A stretch of DNA of 20,257 nucleotides from a virus: the IMG/VR virus record IMGVR_UViG_3300042883_001796, positions 1-20,257 of that record, one strand, 5' to 3'. A program made the position numbers and the translations under genes. A model generated the notes under the pieces. That model was given only the letters and a program-made list of their open reading frames with translations. It was not told where the DNA came from and ran no database searches. Shown here in pieces: positions 14,758 through 20,257 of the stretch (its first letter is position 1; every line of letters starts with the position of its first letter).

Positions 14758-14993
14758 TATACCTTGCCTTGCGAATCGTTGGAGGAGCGGTGGGAAAGAC
14801 GGCCGCGGACAGGCTTCTGGTAGAAGGCCATGAAGGCGCGGATGCGAGCCTCGGTGTCCGGCCAGAGCCGGCGACCGGCGCGCAGTTGGCGCACGAGCTT
14901 CCAGTCGTTGGCAGCTTTGCGGCCGAAGTAGCTCTCGGCCATCTGGTGGGCCGTGAGGAAGGAATCGATCTCGAGAACGATGGGATGGGTCAT
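14757..14993 (-). CDS. Cro-like HTH protein (78 aa), first gene of the early operon
   Basis: 78 residues, MTHPIVLEIDSFLTAHQMAE, SYFGRKAANDWKLVRQLRAG, RRLWPDTEARIRAFMAFYQ, then a basic tail with RGRLSHRSSND. The helical layout, a helix-turn-helix-like MAESYFGRKAANDWKLVRQL, and its position directly across three operators from an S24 repressor all argue for a Cro/Cox-type transcription factor. The ATG at 14993 has AGAAGG only one base upstream, too close for a normal ribosome site. GATAAA with TTGTGA seventeen bases before it could drive a nearly leaderless mRNA. It is the promoter-proximal gene of the minus-strand replication operon. Assignment is by context and resemblance. Confidence 0.7.
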   Translation of the reverse strand: MTHPIVLEIDSFLTAHQMAESYFGRKAANDWKLVRQLRAGRRLWPDTEARIRAFMAFYQKPVRGRLSHRSSNDSQGKV

Positions 14994-15007
14994 ACCTTCT
15001 TTATCTC

Positions 15008-15072
15008 GGGATCAATCCAACATCACAAGTAGGGTAATGTCCCACAATTAAGATTGCGGGAAGTATCCCGCA
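15008..15072. promoter_or_regulatory. Three-operator lysis-lysogeny switch region
   Basis: Three dyads with GGG-N6-CC(C/A) spacing lie between the divergent genes: GGGATCAATCCA (15008-15019), GGGTAATGTCCC (15032-15043) and TGCGGGAAGTATCCCGCA (15055-15072). The last has perfect 7-base arms. Their starts are 24 and 26 bases apart, similar to lambda operator spacing. Read in one orientation, all share GGGA-N4-(T/A)CC. They cover the likely promoters for both directions: a TAAGAT -10 candidate (15049-15054) for the repressor and TTGTGA/GATAAA on the minus strand for the Cro-like gene. Confidence 0.68.
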
Positions 15073-15088
15073 GTGCTACCCACAGCCC

Positions 15089-15814
15089 ATGACCCAGACC
15101 GCAGCCTTCAACATCGCGTTCCTGCGCAACATCCTCGAGGAAGCGACTGCGCCAGAAGCGAAGTGGAACTCGCGCTCGCTCTCGATGGCGGCGACCGGCG
15201 GCAAGAACGCCTACCTCGTGCGCGACATCATCAAGGGCAAGAGCGTCAACCCGACGCTCGATACGCTCGTCGGCCTGGCTAAGGCGCTCGAGCTGGACAT
15301 CTCGCAGATGATCCCGGCGGCCACCATGATCATGCACCGTGCTGGCGGAGCACAGCCCTGCGAAGCCCTGGAAGTGGTCGGCGCTGTCGCAGCAGGTGTC
15401 TGGCGCGAAGAGACCACCTGGGGCCAGGAAGACCGCTATTCCATCGAGGTGGCTCCCAATCCCTACCCAGGTAGCGAGCGCTTTGCGCTACAGATGGAGG
15501 GTTATTCCATGGACAAGATTATTCCGCCTGGCTCCGACCTTGAATGCCTTAGGGTTGCCTATGGCTATGTCGAGCCGCAACCCGGCGACATCGTCATCGT
15601 CCAGCGTGATCGCCATGATCTACACGAACTCACCTGCAAGCGGCTCGATCACGACGGGCAGAACTTCGTGCTACGTGCCGAGTCGACCCGGGCGGAGTTC
15701 CAGGAGCCGATCATCATTGGCCGCCCGGATGAAGAACATGTCGGTGACAACGGCATCACGATCCTGGCGATCGTCCTGCGCGCGCACCAGAGTCTCTACA
15801 CCCGGCGGCGGTGA
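15089..15814 (+). CDS. CI-type phage repressor, S24/LexA-like self-cleaving
   Basis: 241 residues. An N-terminal helix-turn-helix of the Xre type spans about residues 28-75 (LVRDIIKGKSVNPTLDTLVG, then LAKALELDISQM). A C-terminal S24 peptidase domain follows. The cleavage site is Ala102-Gly103 in VGAVAAGVW, the nucleophile is Ser140 in LQMEGYSMDK, and the general base is Lys184 in LTCKRLDHDG. It would keep the prophage silent and self-cleave on RecA activation by DNA damage. It starts directly after the third operator. No strong ribosome site precedes ATG 15089, so a leaderless or weakly translated mRNA is possible. A GACAAAA hairpin follows its stop. Confidence 0.94.
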   Translation: MTQTAAFNIAFLRNILEEATAPEAKWNSRSLSMAATGGKNAYLVRDIIKGKSVNPTLDTLVGLAKALELDISQMIPAATMIMHRAGGAQPCEALEVVGAVAAGVWREETTWGQEDRYSIEVAPNPYPGSERFALQMEGYSMDKIIPPGSDLECLRVAYGYVEPQPGDIVIVQRDRHDLHELTCKRLDHDGQNFVLRAESTRAEFQEPIIIGRPDEEHVGDNGITILAIVLRAHQSLYTRRR

Positions 15815-15841
15815 CAAAACCCTTTTTGTCAAGGGGGTTTG
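15813..15841 (+). terminator. Hairpin(s) at the repressor 3' end
   Basis: GACAAAA (15813-15819) and TTTTGTC (15824-15830) form a perfect palindrome with loop CCCT, overlapping the repressor stop codon. A competing stem pairs ACAAA-ACCCTT with AAGGG-GGTTTGT (15831-15841). There is a T-stretch inside but not after the stem, so this may be a weak terminator or a switchable structure. Confidence 0.5.
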
Positions 15842-15895
15842 TGATCGGAGACCGTTTGTATTGGGATATGTCCATCGTTATCCTTGAGAGCTGAA

Positions 15896-15928
15896 ACAGG
15901 GAAAACCCGAAGTACGGGTCGCCCCTGT
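15896..15928. repeat. 33-base symmetric inverted repeat upstream of the recombinase cassette
   Basis: ACAGGG (15896-15901) pairs with CCCTGT (15923-15928), and inside it ACCCG (15905-15909) pairs with CGGGT (15915-15919) around AAGTA. The layout 6-3-5-5-5-3-6 is exactly symmetric. There is no T-run after it. It lies in the 178-base gap between the repressor and the small ORF, which otherwise shows no gene. Candidate operator for the cassette or a recombinase crossover/binding site. Confidence 0.5.
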
Positions 15929-15992
15929 CCACCTCATCATGGATGTCGCGATGCCGCCCACTGCTCACTCCAATGGCCTTTGTCCGACCCAG

Positions 15993-16166
15993 ATGACAAC
16001 TGACGCCCGGCTGTCCGAGCTGGGCCGCATCCTCGCCGCGGGCGTCCTGCGCATGCGCCAACAGTCCAGTCCTATATCTGCTGCCAGCGGAGATAGTTCA
16101 CTTGGCTCATCGGCGGCCAAGAGCGTCAGTCGTCCCCGGGCACGAGCCCGAGTTGGAGGACGATAA
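15993..16166 (+). CDS. Small cassette ORF (57 aa) upstream of DUF2924 gene
   Basis: MTTDARLSELGRILAAGVLR, then MRQQSSPISAASGDSSLGSS, AAKSVSRPRARARVGGR. The stop TAA (16164-16166) overlaps the next ATG by one base (TAATG), so the genes are coupled. An N-terminal amphipathic helix, LSELGRILAAGVLRMRQQ, is followed by a Ser-rich, then Arg-rich disordered tail. From memory, short ORFs with T-x-D-A-R-L-x-E-L-G-x-I-L-A-A-G often precede DUF2924 genes in sphingomonads, which supports a real gene. In-frame ATGs at 15939 and 15951 are possible longer starts. Function unknown; it could be a partner or regulator of the recombinase. Confidence 0.6.
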   Translation: MTTDARLSELGRILAAGVLRMRQQSSPISAASGDSSLGSSAAKSVSRPRARARVGGR

Positions 16167-16648
16167 TGCAAAATCAGACAATGAAAGTGGTGGCGGACAA
16201 CGCCCAGGTGCTGGCCAGGCTGGCGGCCTTGAAGGACATGACGGTGGTCGAACTGAAGGCGCAGTGGCAGGCCCTGATCGGCACGCCTGCGCCCAACAAC
16301 AGCCGGTCGTTTCTGGAACAGCGGATCGCTTACCGCATCCAGGAACTGACCTGGGGCGGGCTGGCCAAGCCTGCCGCCCGGCTGCTCGATGCGCTGGCCG
16401 ATGAGGTCGAGGGCAAGAAAGTTCGCCAGTCCGTGATCAGCGACCCGCGCAACCCGGTCATTGGCACCCGGCTGGTGCGCGAATGGGACGGCGCCGAGCA
16501 CGTCATCACCGTGATGACGGACGGGTTCAACTGGCAGGGCCGCCGCTACAAGTCGCTCTCGGCGGTCGCCCGCGACATCACCGGAACCCGCTGGAACGGC
16601 TACCGGTTTTTCGGCCTGCGCGACATCAAGAGGGGAGACGCACGATGA
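16166..16648 (+). CDS. DUF2924 domain-containing protein
   Basis: 160 residues. The N-terminal half has a helical VLARLAALKDMTVVELKAQW, then NNSRSFLEQRIAYRIQEL and GLAKPAARLLDAL. The C-terminal half is the DUF2924 signature: GTRLVREWDGAEHVITVM, then DGFNWQGRRYKSLSAVARDI, then TGTRWNGYRFFGL. That C-terminal strand pattern resembles RAMA-type domains. The gene is always next to a serine recombinase in the genomes I recall, so it is probably a recombination directionality or accessory DNA-binding factor, but this is unproven. GGAGGA lies eight bases before ATG 16166. The stop overlaps the recombinase start as ATGA (16645-16648). Confidence 0.9.
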   Translation: MQNQTMKVVADNAQVLARLAALKDMTVVELKAQWQALIGTPAPNNSRSFLEQRIAYRIQELTWGGLAKPAARLLDALADEVEGKKVRQSVISDPRNPVIGTRLVREWDGAEHVITVMTDGFNWQGRRYKSLSAVARDITGTRWNGYRFFGLRDIKRGDAR

Positions 16649-17964
16649 CGGAGATGACACCCCGGCGCCGCCTGCGCTGCGCGGTCTACACCCGCAAGAG
16701 CTCCGAGGAAGGGCTCGACATGGAGTTCAACAGCCTCGACGCCCAGCGTGAGGCCTGCGAGGCTTATATCACCAGCCAGAAGGCCGAGGGCTGGGTCCCG
16801 GTCCGCGACCGCTACGACGACGGCGGGTTTTCGGGTGGGACGCTCGACCGGCCGCGGCTCAAGGCGCTGATCAAGGATATCGAGGCCGGGCTGGTCGACG
16901 TGATCGTCGTCTACAAGATCGACCGCCTGTCACGCTCGCTGATGGACTTCTCGCGGCTGGTGGAAGTGTTCGACCGGCATGGCGTGACCTTCGTCTCCAT
17001 CACCCAGTCGTTCAACACCACCACGTCAATGGGCCGCCTGACGCTGAACATCCTGCTATCGTTCGCCCAGTTCGAGCGCGAGGTCACCGGCGAACGGATC
17101 CGCGACAAGTTCGCTGCCAGCCGCGCAAAAGGCATGTGGATGGGTGGTCACACCCCGATGGGCTACGACGTCGTGGCCCGCAAGCTGATCATCAACGAGA
17201 CGGAGGCCCTGGCCATCCGCCGGATGTTCGAGCGGTTCGTCGAGCTGGGCTCAGCCACGCTCCTGACCCGGGAACTGGTCGCCGCTGATGCCCTGAACAA
17301 GCGCGGCAAACCCATCGACAAGGGCTTTCTCTACAAGGCGCTGAACAACCGGGTGTACCTGGGCGAGGCCGTCCATAAAGGCACCAGCTATCCCGGCGAG
17401 CATCAGGCGATCATCCCGCATGAGCTCTGGGATCAGGTGCATTCCATATTGCAGGAGAGCCCGCGGAGCCGGGCGGCCAACACCCGCACCCAGACCCCGG
17501 CGCTGCTCAAGGGGCTGATATTCACCGCAACCGGTATCGCCATGACGCCGACCGCGACAAAAAAGGGCAGCCGCCATTATCGCTACTACACCTCGATGGA
17601 TGCCATCCGGAACCGCGCCGGCGAAGGCACCGACGGGTTCGTCCGGCTCAATGCCGGGATGGTGGAGAATGCCGTAGTCCAGCACATCCGATCGCTACTT
17701 CGCACACCGGAGGTCGCGGCCCGGGCAGTCGAAACCGCGCGCCGGAATGATCCGGACATCGACGAACATGAAGTGGTCACTGCGCTGTCGGGCTTTGACG
17801 GACTGTGGGAATCGCTGTTCCCGGCCGAGCAGGCGCGCATCGCCCGGCTGCTGATCGAGCGGGTCACGGTCAGCGCTGAGGGCATGGCCGTGGATCTGCG
17901 GACCGAGGGACTGGGGTCGGTCATCCGCGAGATGGTGACCCCGAAACAGGAGTTGTCAGCATGA
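16645..17964 (+). CDS. Serine recombinase (resolvase/integrase family)
   Basis: 439 residues. The catalytic domain has CAVYTRKSSEEGLD (nucleophile probably Ser19), YDDGGFSGGTLDRP (57-70) and VYKIDRLSRSL (89-99). A recombinase DNA-binding domain follows (GYDVVARKLIINETEALAIR, then LNNRVYLGEAVHKGTSYPGE). The zinc-ribbon position reads LLKGLIFTATGIAM (288-300) with no Cys where most large serine recombinases have CxxC. A C-terminal coiled region, LIERVTVSAEGMAVDLRTEG, closes it. It should cut and join att sites through a 5'-phosphoserine link. ATG 16645 overlaps the DUF2924 stop, and the stop overlaps the next ATG, both as ATGA. As no tyrosine integrase is visible, it is the best candidate for the prophage integrase. 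Confidence 0.93.
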   Translation: MTEMTPRRRLRCAVYTRKSSEEGLDMEFNSLDAQREACEAYITSQKAEGWVPVRDRYDDGGFSGGTLDRPRLKALIKDIEAGLVDVIVVYKIDRLSRSLMDFSRLVEVFDRHGVTFVSITQSFNTTTSMGRLTLNILLSFAQFEREVTGERIRDKFAASRAKGMWMGGHTPMGYDVVARKLIINETEALAIRRMFERFVELGSATLLTRELVAADALNKRGKPIDKGFLYKALNNRVYLGEAVHKGTSYPGEHQAIIPHELWDQVHSILQESPRSRAANTRTQTPALLKGLIFTATGIAMTPTATKKGSRHYRYYTSMDAIRNRAGEGTDGFVRLNAGMVENAVVQHIRSLLRTPEVAARAVETARRNDPDIDEHEVVTALSGFDGLWESLFPAEQARIARLLIERVTVSAEGMAVDLRTEGLGSVIREMVTPKQELSA

Positions 17965-18350
17965 GCGCCCCCACCACCATGCGGGTGTTCATCCCGCTCA
18001 CCATCCGCAAACGCAACGGGCGGCCGAAGATCCTCCCGCCGGCGGACATGATGCCGACCAATGACGACGGCGTCGATCCGCATGTGCTGAAGGCGATCGC
18101 CAAGGCGTGGAGTTGGCGGCGCAAGCTGGAGGGCGGCACGGTCGGCACCATGTCCGACATCGCAGAGACCGAGGGCGTCACGCCGCCCTACGTTGGTCGG
18201 ATGCTCAAGCTGGCTTATCTGGCGCCAGCCGTGCTGGAAAAGCTGCTGATCGCGCGCATTGCGCCGACGGTGTCGGTAAAGGATTTGGCGGCGGTGGCGG
18301 AGTTACCGTGGGCGGAGCAGGAAGCAGCGGTTTTTGATCGCGGCCCATAG
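17961..18350 (+). CDS. ParB/KorB-like HTH protein of the recombinase cassette (129 aa)
   Basis: Starts in an ATGA overlap with the recombinase stop. MSAPTTMRVFIPLTIRKRNG and a basic patch are followed by DPHVLKAIAKAWSWRRKLEG, then a helix-turn-helix: TMSDIAETEGVTPPYVGRML, then KLAYLAPAVLEKLLIARI, SVKDLAAVAELPWAEQEAAVF. The pattern D-I-A-x-x-x-G-V-x-x-x-Y-V-x-R-x-L-K-L-A-x-L resembles the ParB/KorB HTH. It is probably a DNA-binding accessory or regulator of the DUF2924/recombinase unit. Family unnamed; assignment is by motif. It is the last coupled gene, and a 218-base gap follows in which I see no gene. Confidence 0.8.
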   Translation: MSAPTTMRVFIPLTIRKRNGRPKILPPADMMPTNDDGVDPHVLKAIAKAWSWRRKLEGGTVGTMSDIAETEGVTPPYVGRMLKLAYLAPAVLEKLLIARIAPTVSVKDLAAVAELPWAEQEAAVFDRGP

Positions 18351-18568
18351 TTTTGACTTAGCCAACAGAGCAGAATGCCATGCGGAGTTCCCGCTGGCGG
18401 CGTTCGGGGCGGGCGCTATGTCTTGCGATTGGCGATCGAACAGGAATGTGTTGCCCCCAACTGAGCATGGCTGCATAAACTGCCGACCATAGGAGACGAT
18501 CAACGAGAGCGGATACAACGCTCTGCAAACCAAATATTGGCTCGTTCATTGTAATAAGAGGTCTGATT

Positions 18569-19000
18569 TTGGATCAATCACGCGTCATATTTTATTTAAA
18601 AACATCACCTTCTGGGCCTATAGATCCGAACGATGCCGCCACGACAAGCTGGCGGTTTTTCAGCGATAGCAATGACTACAAGCTTGAGGTCGTGCGCCGT
18701 ATTGGAAGGCGGCGTAAGACGCGCAAAGTGGTCATCGGCAAAAAGCAGGCAAAGCAGTGGCTCGATACGATCGGGTGCGTGCAGATTTCTATGTTCCCTA
18801 TTGCACAACAAAGCTGCGATGGCAGCTTCTATGAGCTGCGCACCACTGGAGCAATGTGCGCGGCTGTTTCTTTAGGATGGTACAATGGCGCACCTCAGGG
18901 AGCGGAGCCTCTAGATAAACTGATAGACCGGCTGTGGGACTTCGTGACGCCTGATCTGAATTTTTCAGTTGAAGACCACAGTGCCACCTGCACCTGGTGA
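18569..19000 (+). CDS. Hypothetical protein (143 aa), TTG start
   Basis: Not recognised. TTG at 18569 has AAGAGG (18556-18561) seven bases upstream, which decides the start, and no in-frame ATG occurs early. MDQSRVIFYLKTSPSGPIDP, then RFFSDSNDYKLEVVRRIGRR and RKTRKVVIGKKQAKQWLDTI, SFYELRTTGAMCAAVSLGWY, then DFVTPDLNFSVEDHSATCTW. A basic central helix and a few Cys, with no signal peptide. Codon use is more AT-rich than in the phage genes, suggesting a separate origin. It lies between the recombinase cassette and the unknown 240-residue gene, so it may be phage or island cargo. Confidence 0.6.
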   Translation: MDQSRVIFYLKTSPSGPIDPNDAATTSWRFFSDSNDYKLEVVRRIGRRRKTRKVVIGKKQAKQWLDTIGCVQISMFPIAQQSCDGSFYELRTTGAMCAAVSLGWYNGAPQGAEPLDKLIDRLWDFVTPDLNFSVEDHSATCTW

Positions 19001-19114
19001 TTTTGTAAAACCAAGCTGCGCCCGGCCACCTCACCAAGGGCACTGTGCCGCGCAATTCTGGCAACCCCAATCTCCATGTTGGCTTTCAGGCATTGCTGCG
19101 CCAGACACTGAGAC

Positions 19115-19837
19115 ATGATCGCGTTCTCGCCCGTCCCCGATGATGATCCATCTCTTGCCGTGTCGCCGCTGTTGCGGGGCGCATTGCTAACGCTGGACTA
19201 CATCGAGGCCAATGGTCCCATCGGCCTGACGCCGTTGATGGCACTGAAACGGTATTTTGTGCAGTGGGCTGCCGAGGCGTTTGCGTGGCCAGACTACACG
19301 GCAGAGGAACTCTACTACCTCAACAAGGTGCTCAACGAGCACGACTTTCTGCCGCTGATGGTTCTGCACGAGGTGATGATCAGCGCAAAGTTGGTGCGCC
19401 ACTACAAGGGCGCGCTGCACAGCACTCGCCTCGGCAAGGAACTCAGGGCCAACCCCGGTGAGCTGTGGGCGCGGCTGACCCATCACCTCCTCAGTGTCAT
19501 CGATCACAATCAATACACCAGGGTCAGACATCAGCTAATGGGGAACTGGGACATCTTCCTCAACGTCATCAACGTCGAGGCGCAGGCTGGCGTTTCAGAG
19601 GAACGGCTCTGTTCGGTCCTCTATGGCGGCGATGAGGAATATCGGCGTCACGAATTTGAACTATCGGGTACCTTCTACATTCACATACTGCGCCCACTAT
19701 GCTGGGCCGGGCTGCTGCAGGCGCACCGGACTGGCAAGAGGTTCATGAAGAGTGAAATTTACACCAAGACGCCCTTGTGGGCTGCCGCCCTTGATCTGGA
19801 AACGGACAGACATCTAACGGAGCCAACCCGGCATTGA
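19115..19837 (+). CDS. Hypothetical protein (240 aa), winged-helix-like
   Basis: Not firmly recognised. MIAFSPVPDDDPSLAVSPLL, then TLDYIEANGPIGLTPLMALK and RYFVQWAAEAFAWPDYTAEE, then LYYLNKVLNEHDFLPLMVLH, EVMISAKLVRHYKGALHSTR and LGKELRANPGELWARLTHHL. From memory this helical block with a Lys-Gly turn and 'T-x-L-G-K-E-L' recurs in the C-terminal part of pRiA4b ORF-3-like proteins and in stand-alone proteins near mobile elements. The second half, TFYIHILRPLCWAGLLQAHR, then KSEIYTKTPLWAAALDLE, looks like a winged helix. No membrane segment or signal peptide. Standalone on the plus strand; last gene before the tRNA scar. Confidence 0.72.
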   Translation: MIAFSPVPDDDPSLAVSPLLRGALLTLDYIEANGPIGLTPLMALKRYFVQWAAEAFAWPDYTAEELYYLNKVLNEHDFLPLMVLHEVMISAKLVRHYKGALHSTRLGKELRANPGELWARLTHHLLSVIDHNQYTRVRHQLMGNWDIFLNVINVEAQAGVSEERLCSVLYGGDEEYRRHEFELSGTFYIHILRPLCWAGLLQAHRTGKRFMKSEIYTKTPLWAAALDLETDRHLTEPTRH

Positions 19838-19924
19838 TGTCGCGGGCATGCTCGGGCCGAAATTTGGCCTGTTACGTAACCAAACCGCCGGTTCTCACAC
19901 CGACCGCCTGCCGAGATCGGGTGA

Positions 19925-19991
19925 AAAAGGTATAGGTCTCTGTATCACAAAAAACTCATAAAATAAGCCGCTTATGGAGACTATACCTTTT
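19925..19991. repeat. Nested inverted repeats in the gene-free tail (19838-20257)
   Basis: AAAAGGTATAGGTCTC (19925-19940) pairs with GAGACTATACCTTTT (19977-19991), 15 bases with one bulge. Inside it ATAAG (19963-19967) and CTTAT (19971-19975) form another dyad. GTCTCTG recurs at 19937-19943 and 20055-20061, and in inverse at 20028-20034. The 19838-20257 stretch has no gene I can support. The repeats resemble recombinase arm sites or a small RNA, but neither is proven. Confidence 0.5.
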
Positions 19992-20023
19992 CGAGCGAGG
20001 TTTAGGTGAAAAGAGACAAATGC

Positions 20024-20042
20024 CGGTCAGAGACCGATTTTT
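20024..20042 (+). terminator. Short hairpin with T-run
   Basis: CGGTC (20024-20028) and GACCG (20032-20036) pair around AGA, followed by A and five Ts (20038-20042). This could end transcription from the plus-strand unit or a small RNA from the inverted repeat upstream. The stem is short, so confidence is low. The same bases contain the inverse GTCTCTG copy. Confidence 0.42.
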
Positions 20043-20122
20043 GGGGTTCCGGCAGTCTCTGAGGTTCGGATGGCATAGCCAAAACGGCGCAGAAGCTGGG
20101 GGTTTTTGCCCTATCAAAGGGC

Positions 20123-20147
20123 CATCTCATTGATTCGCATTGAGATG
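20123..20147. repeat. Hairpin next to the tRNA fragment
   Basis: CATCTCA (20123-20129) and TGAGATG (20141-20147) are perfect arms. Beyond a T-T mismatch, TG/CA extends the stem. It abuts the last base of the tRNA 3' end, on its downstream side, so it could be a leftover of the tRNA region or a recombinase site. A second small dyad, GCCCT/AGGGC, lies just to its left (20108-20122). Confidence 0.45.
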
Positions 20148-20148
20148 T

Positions 20149-20176
20149 TGGCGGAGCGGCAGGGATTCGAACCCCA
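20149..20176 (-). other. tRNA 3'-end fragment (Ser-type), candidate attachment-site scar
   Basis: The minus strand reads GGGGTTCGAATCCCTGCC then GCTCCGCCA: T-stem, the TTCGAAT loop, the acceptor 3' strand CCGCTCC, discriminator G and encoded CCA. Bases upstream on the minus strand do not continue as a tRNA, and the matching 5' acceptor GGAGCGG is not found within about 90 bases. It is therefore a truncated copy, as left when an element integrates into a tRNA 3' end. The acceptor GGAGCGG and the sequence look Ser-type, but the identity is a guess. Confidence 0.72.
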
Positions 20177-20257
20177 ATAAAAAAGTACGTAAATGCGCCA
20201 CATATTTTCAGTTTCGGGGTGCGATCCCCACCTAAGTCCCTACCCCACGCCCGGGAG

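Noticed and set aside
18358-18549. Minus-strand open frame of 63 codons in the gap after the HTH gene
   Set aside because: No ribosome site and no recognisable motif, and it opposes the direction of its neighbours. It is treated as non-coding, though a small gene cannot be excluded.
18895-19116. Minus-strand open frame across the 143-residue gene 3' end
   Set aside because: It overlaps a better-supported plus-strand gene, has no ribosome site and shows no family pattern.
20024-20042. CRISPR-like repeat in the tail region
   Set aside because: The GTCTCTG copies are short, irregularly spaced and in both orientations, with no uniform spacers. No CRISPR array or cas gene is present in the window.
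20195-20240. Second tRNA T-arm near GGGGTGCGATCCCC
   Set aside because: The loop does not match TTCRANY and no acceptor or anticodon arms fit around it. It is only a small GC hairpin.

Overview
The window is most of a temperate, tailed HK97-type phage genome (a prophage) in a high-GC alphaproteobacterium. Codon use, the thermonuclease with a DGDG-type active site, the DUF2924/recombinase cassette and the small phage proteins all look like Sphingomonadales (Novosphingobium/Sphingobium/Erythrobacter-like). That placement is from family memory, not from a search.

Layout. (1) Positions 1-7651 are the late/packaging side, read almost entirely on the minus strand. In transcription order it holds an HNH nuclease, a multi-zinc-finger HNH nuclease, two small unknown proteins, a ParB-domain DNA methyltransferase, small and large terminase, portal and prohead protease (cut by the window edge). 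One gene, a staphylococcal-nuclease-like protein at 4113-4529, is inserted on the opposite strand. (2) Positions 7656-8322 are a plus-strand toxin-antitoxin module (HigB/RelE-type toxin first, then an HTH antitoxin) with its own direct-repeat promoter and a hairpin terminator. (3) Positions 8412-14993 are the early/replication operon on the minus strand. It begins with a Cro-like protein and continues with an unknown protein, a Cas4/RecB-like nuclease, a possible ssDNA-binding protein, a primase-helicase fusion, a 66-residue ORF filled with DNA repeats, an unknown protein, a RuvC-like resolvase, a DUF6378 protein and two unknowns. Nearly all junctions are ATGA, TGATG or TAATG overlaps. (4) Positions 14994-15088 are the divergent genetic switch, with three similar dyad operators between the Cro-like gene and an S24 CI-type repressor (15089-15814). 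(5) Positions 15993-18350 are a coupled four-gene plus-strand cassette: a small ORF, a DUF2924 protein, a serine recombinase and a ParB-like HTH protein. This is probably the integration module. (6) Positions 18569-19837 hold two unknown plus-strand genes. The gene-poor tail that follows has nested inverted repeats and a 27-base tRNA 3'-end fragment (minus strand), which looks like an attachment-site scar.

Working model. CI holds the lysogen by binding the three operators. On induction the Cro-like gene and replication operon are expressed. The replication genes may act at the repeat array at 10690-10813, an origin candidate embedded in a coding gene as in phage lambda. The terminase, portal, protease and HNH genes then package DNA. 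The methyltransferase, thermonuclease and toxin-antitoxin genes look like accessory cargo. The strongest candidate for something undescribed is the helically phased CTTCCGAC array, in which the DNA repeat is conserved while its reading frame changes. The second is the DUF2924-recombinase cassette with its tiny upstream ORF and Cys-less recombinase. No database search was possible; all family names come from motif recognition.
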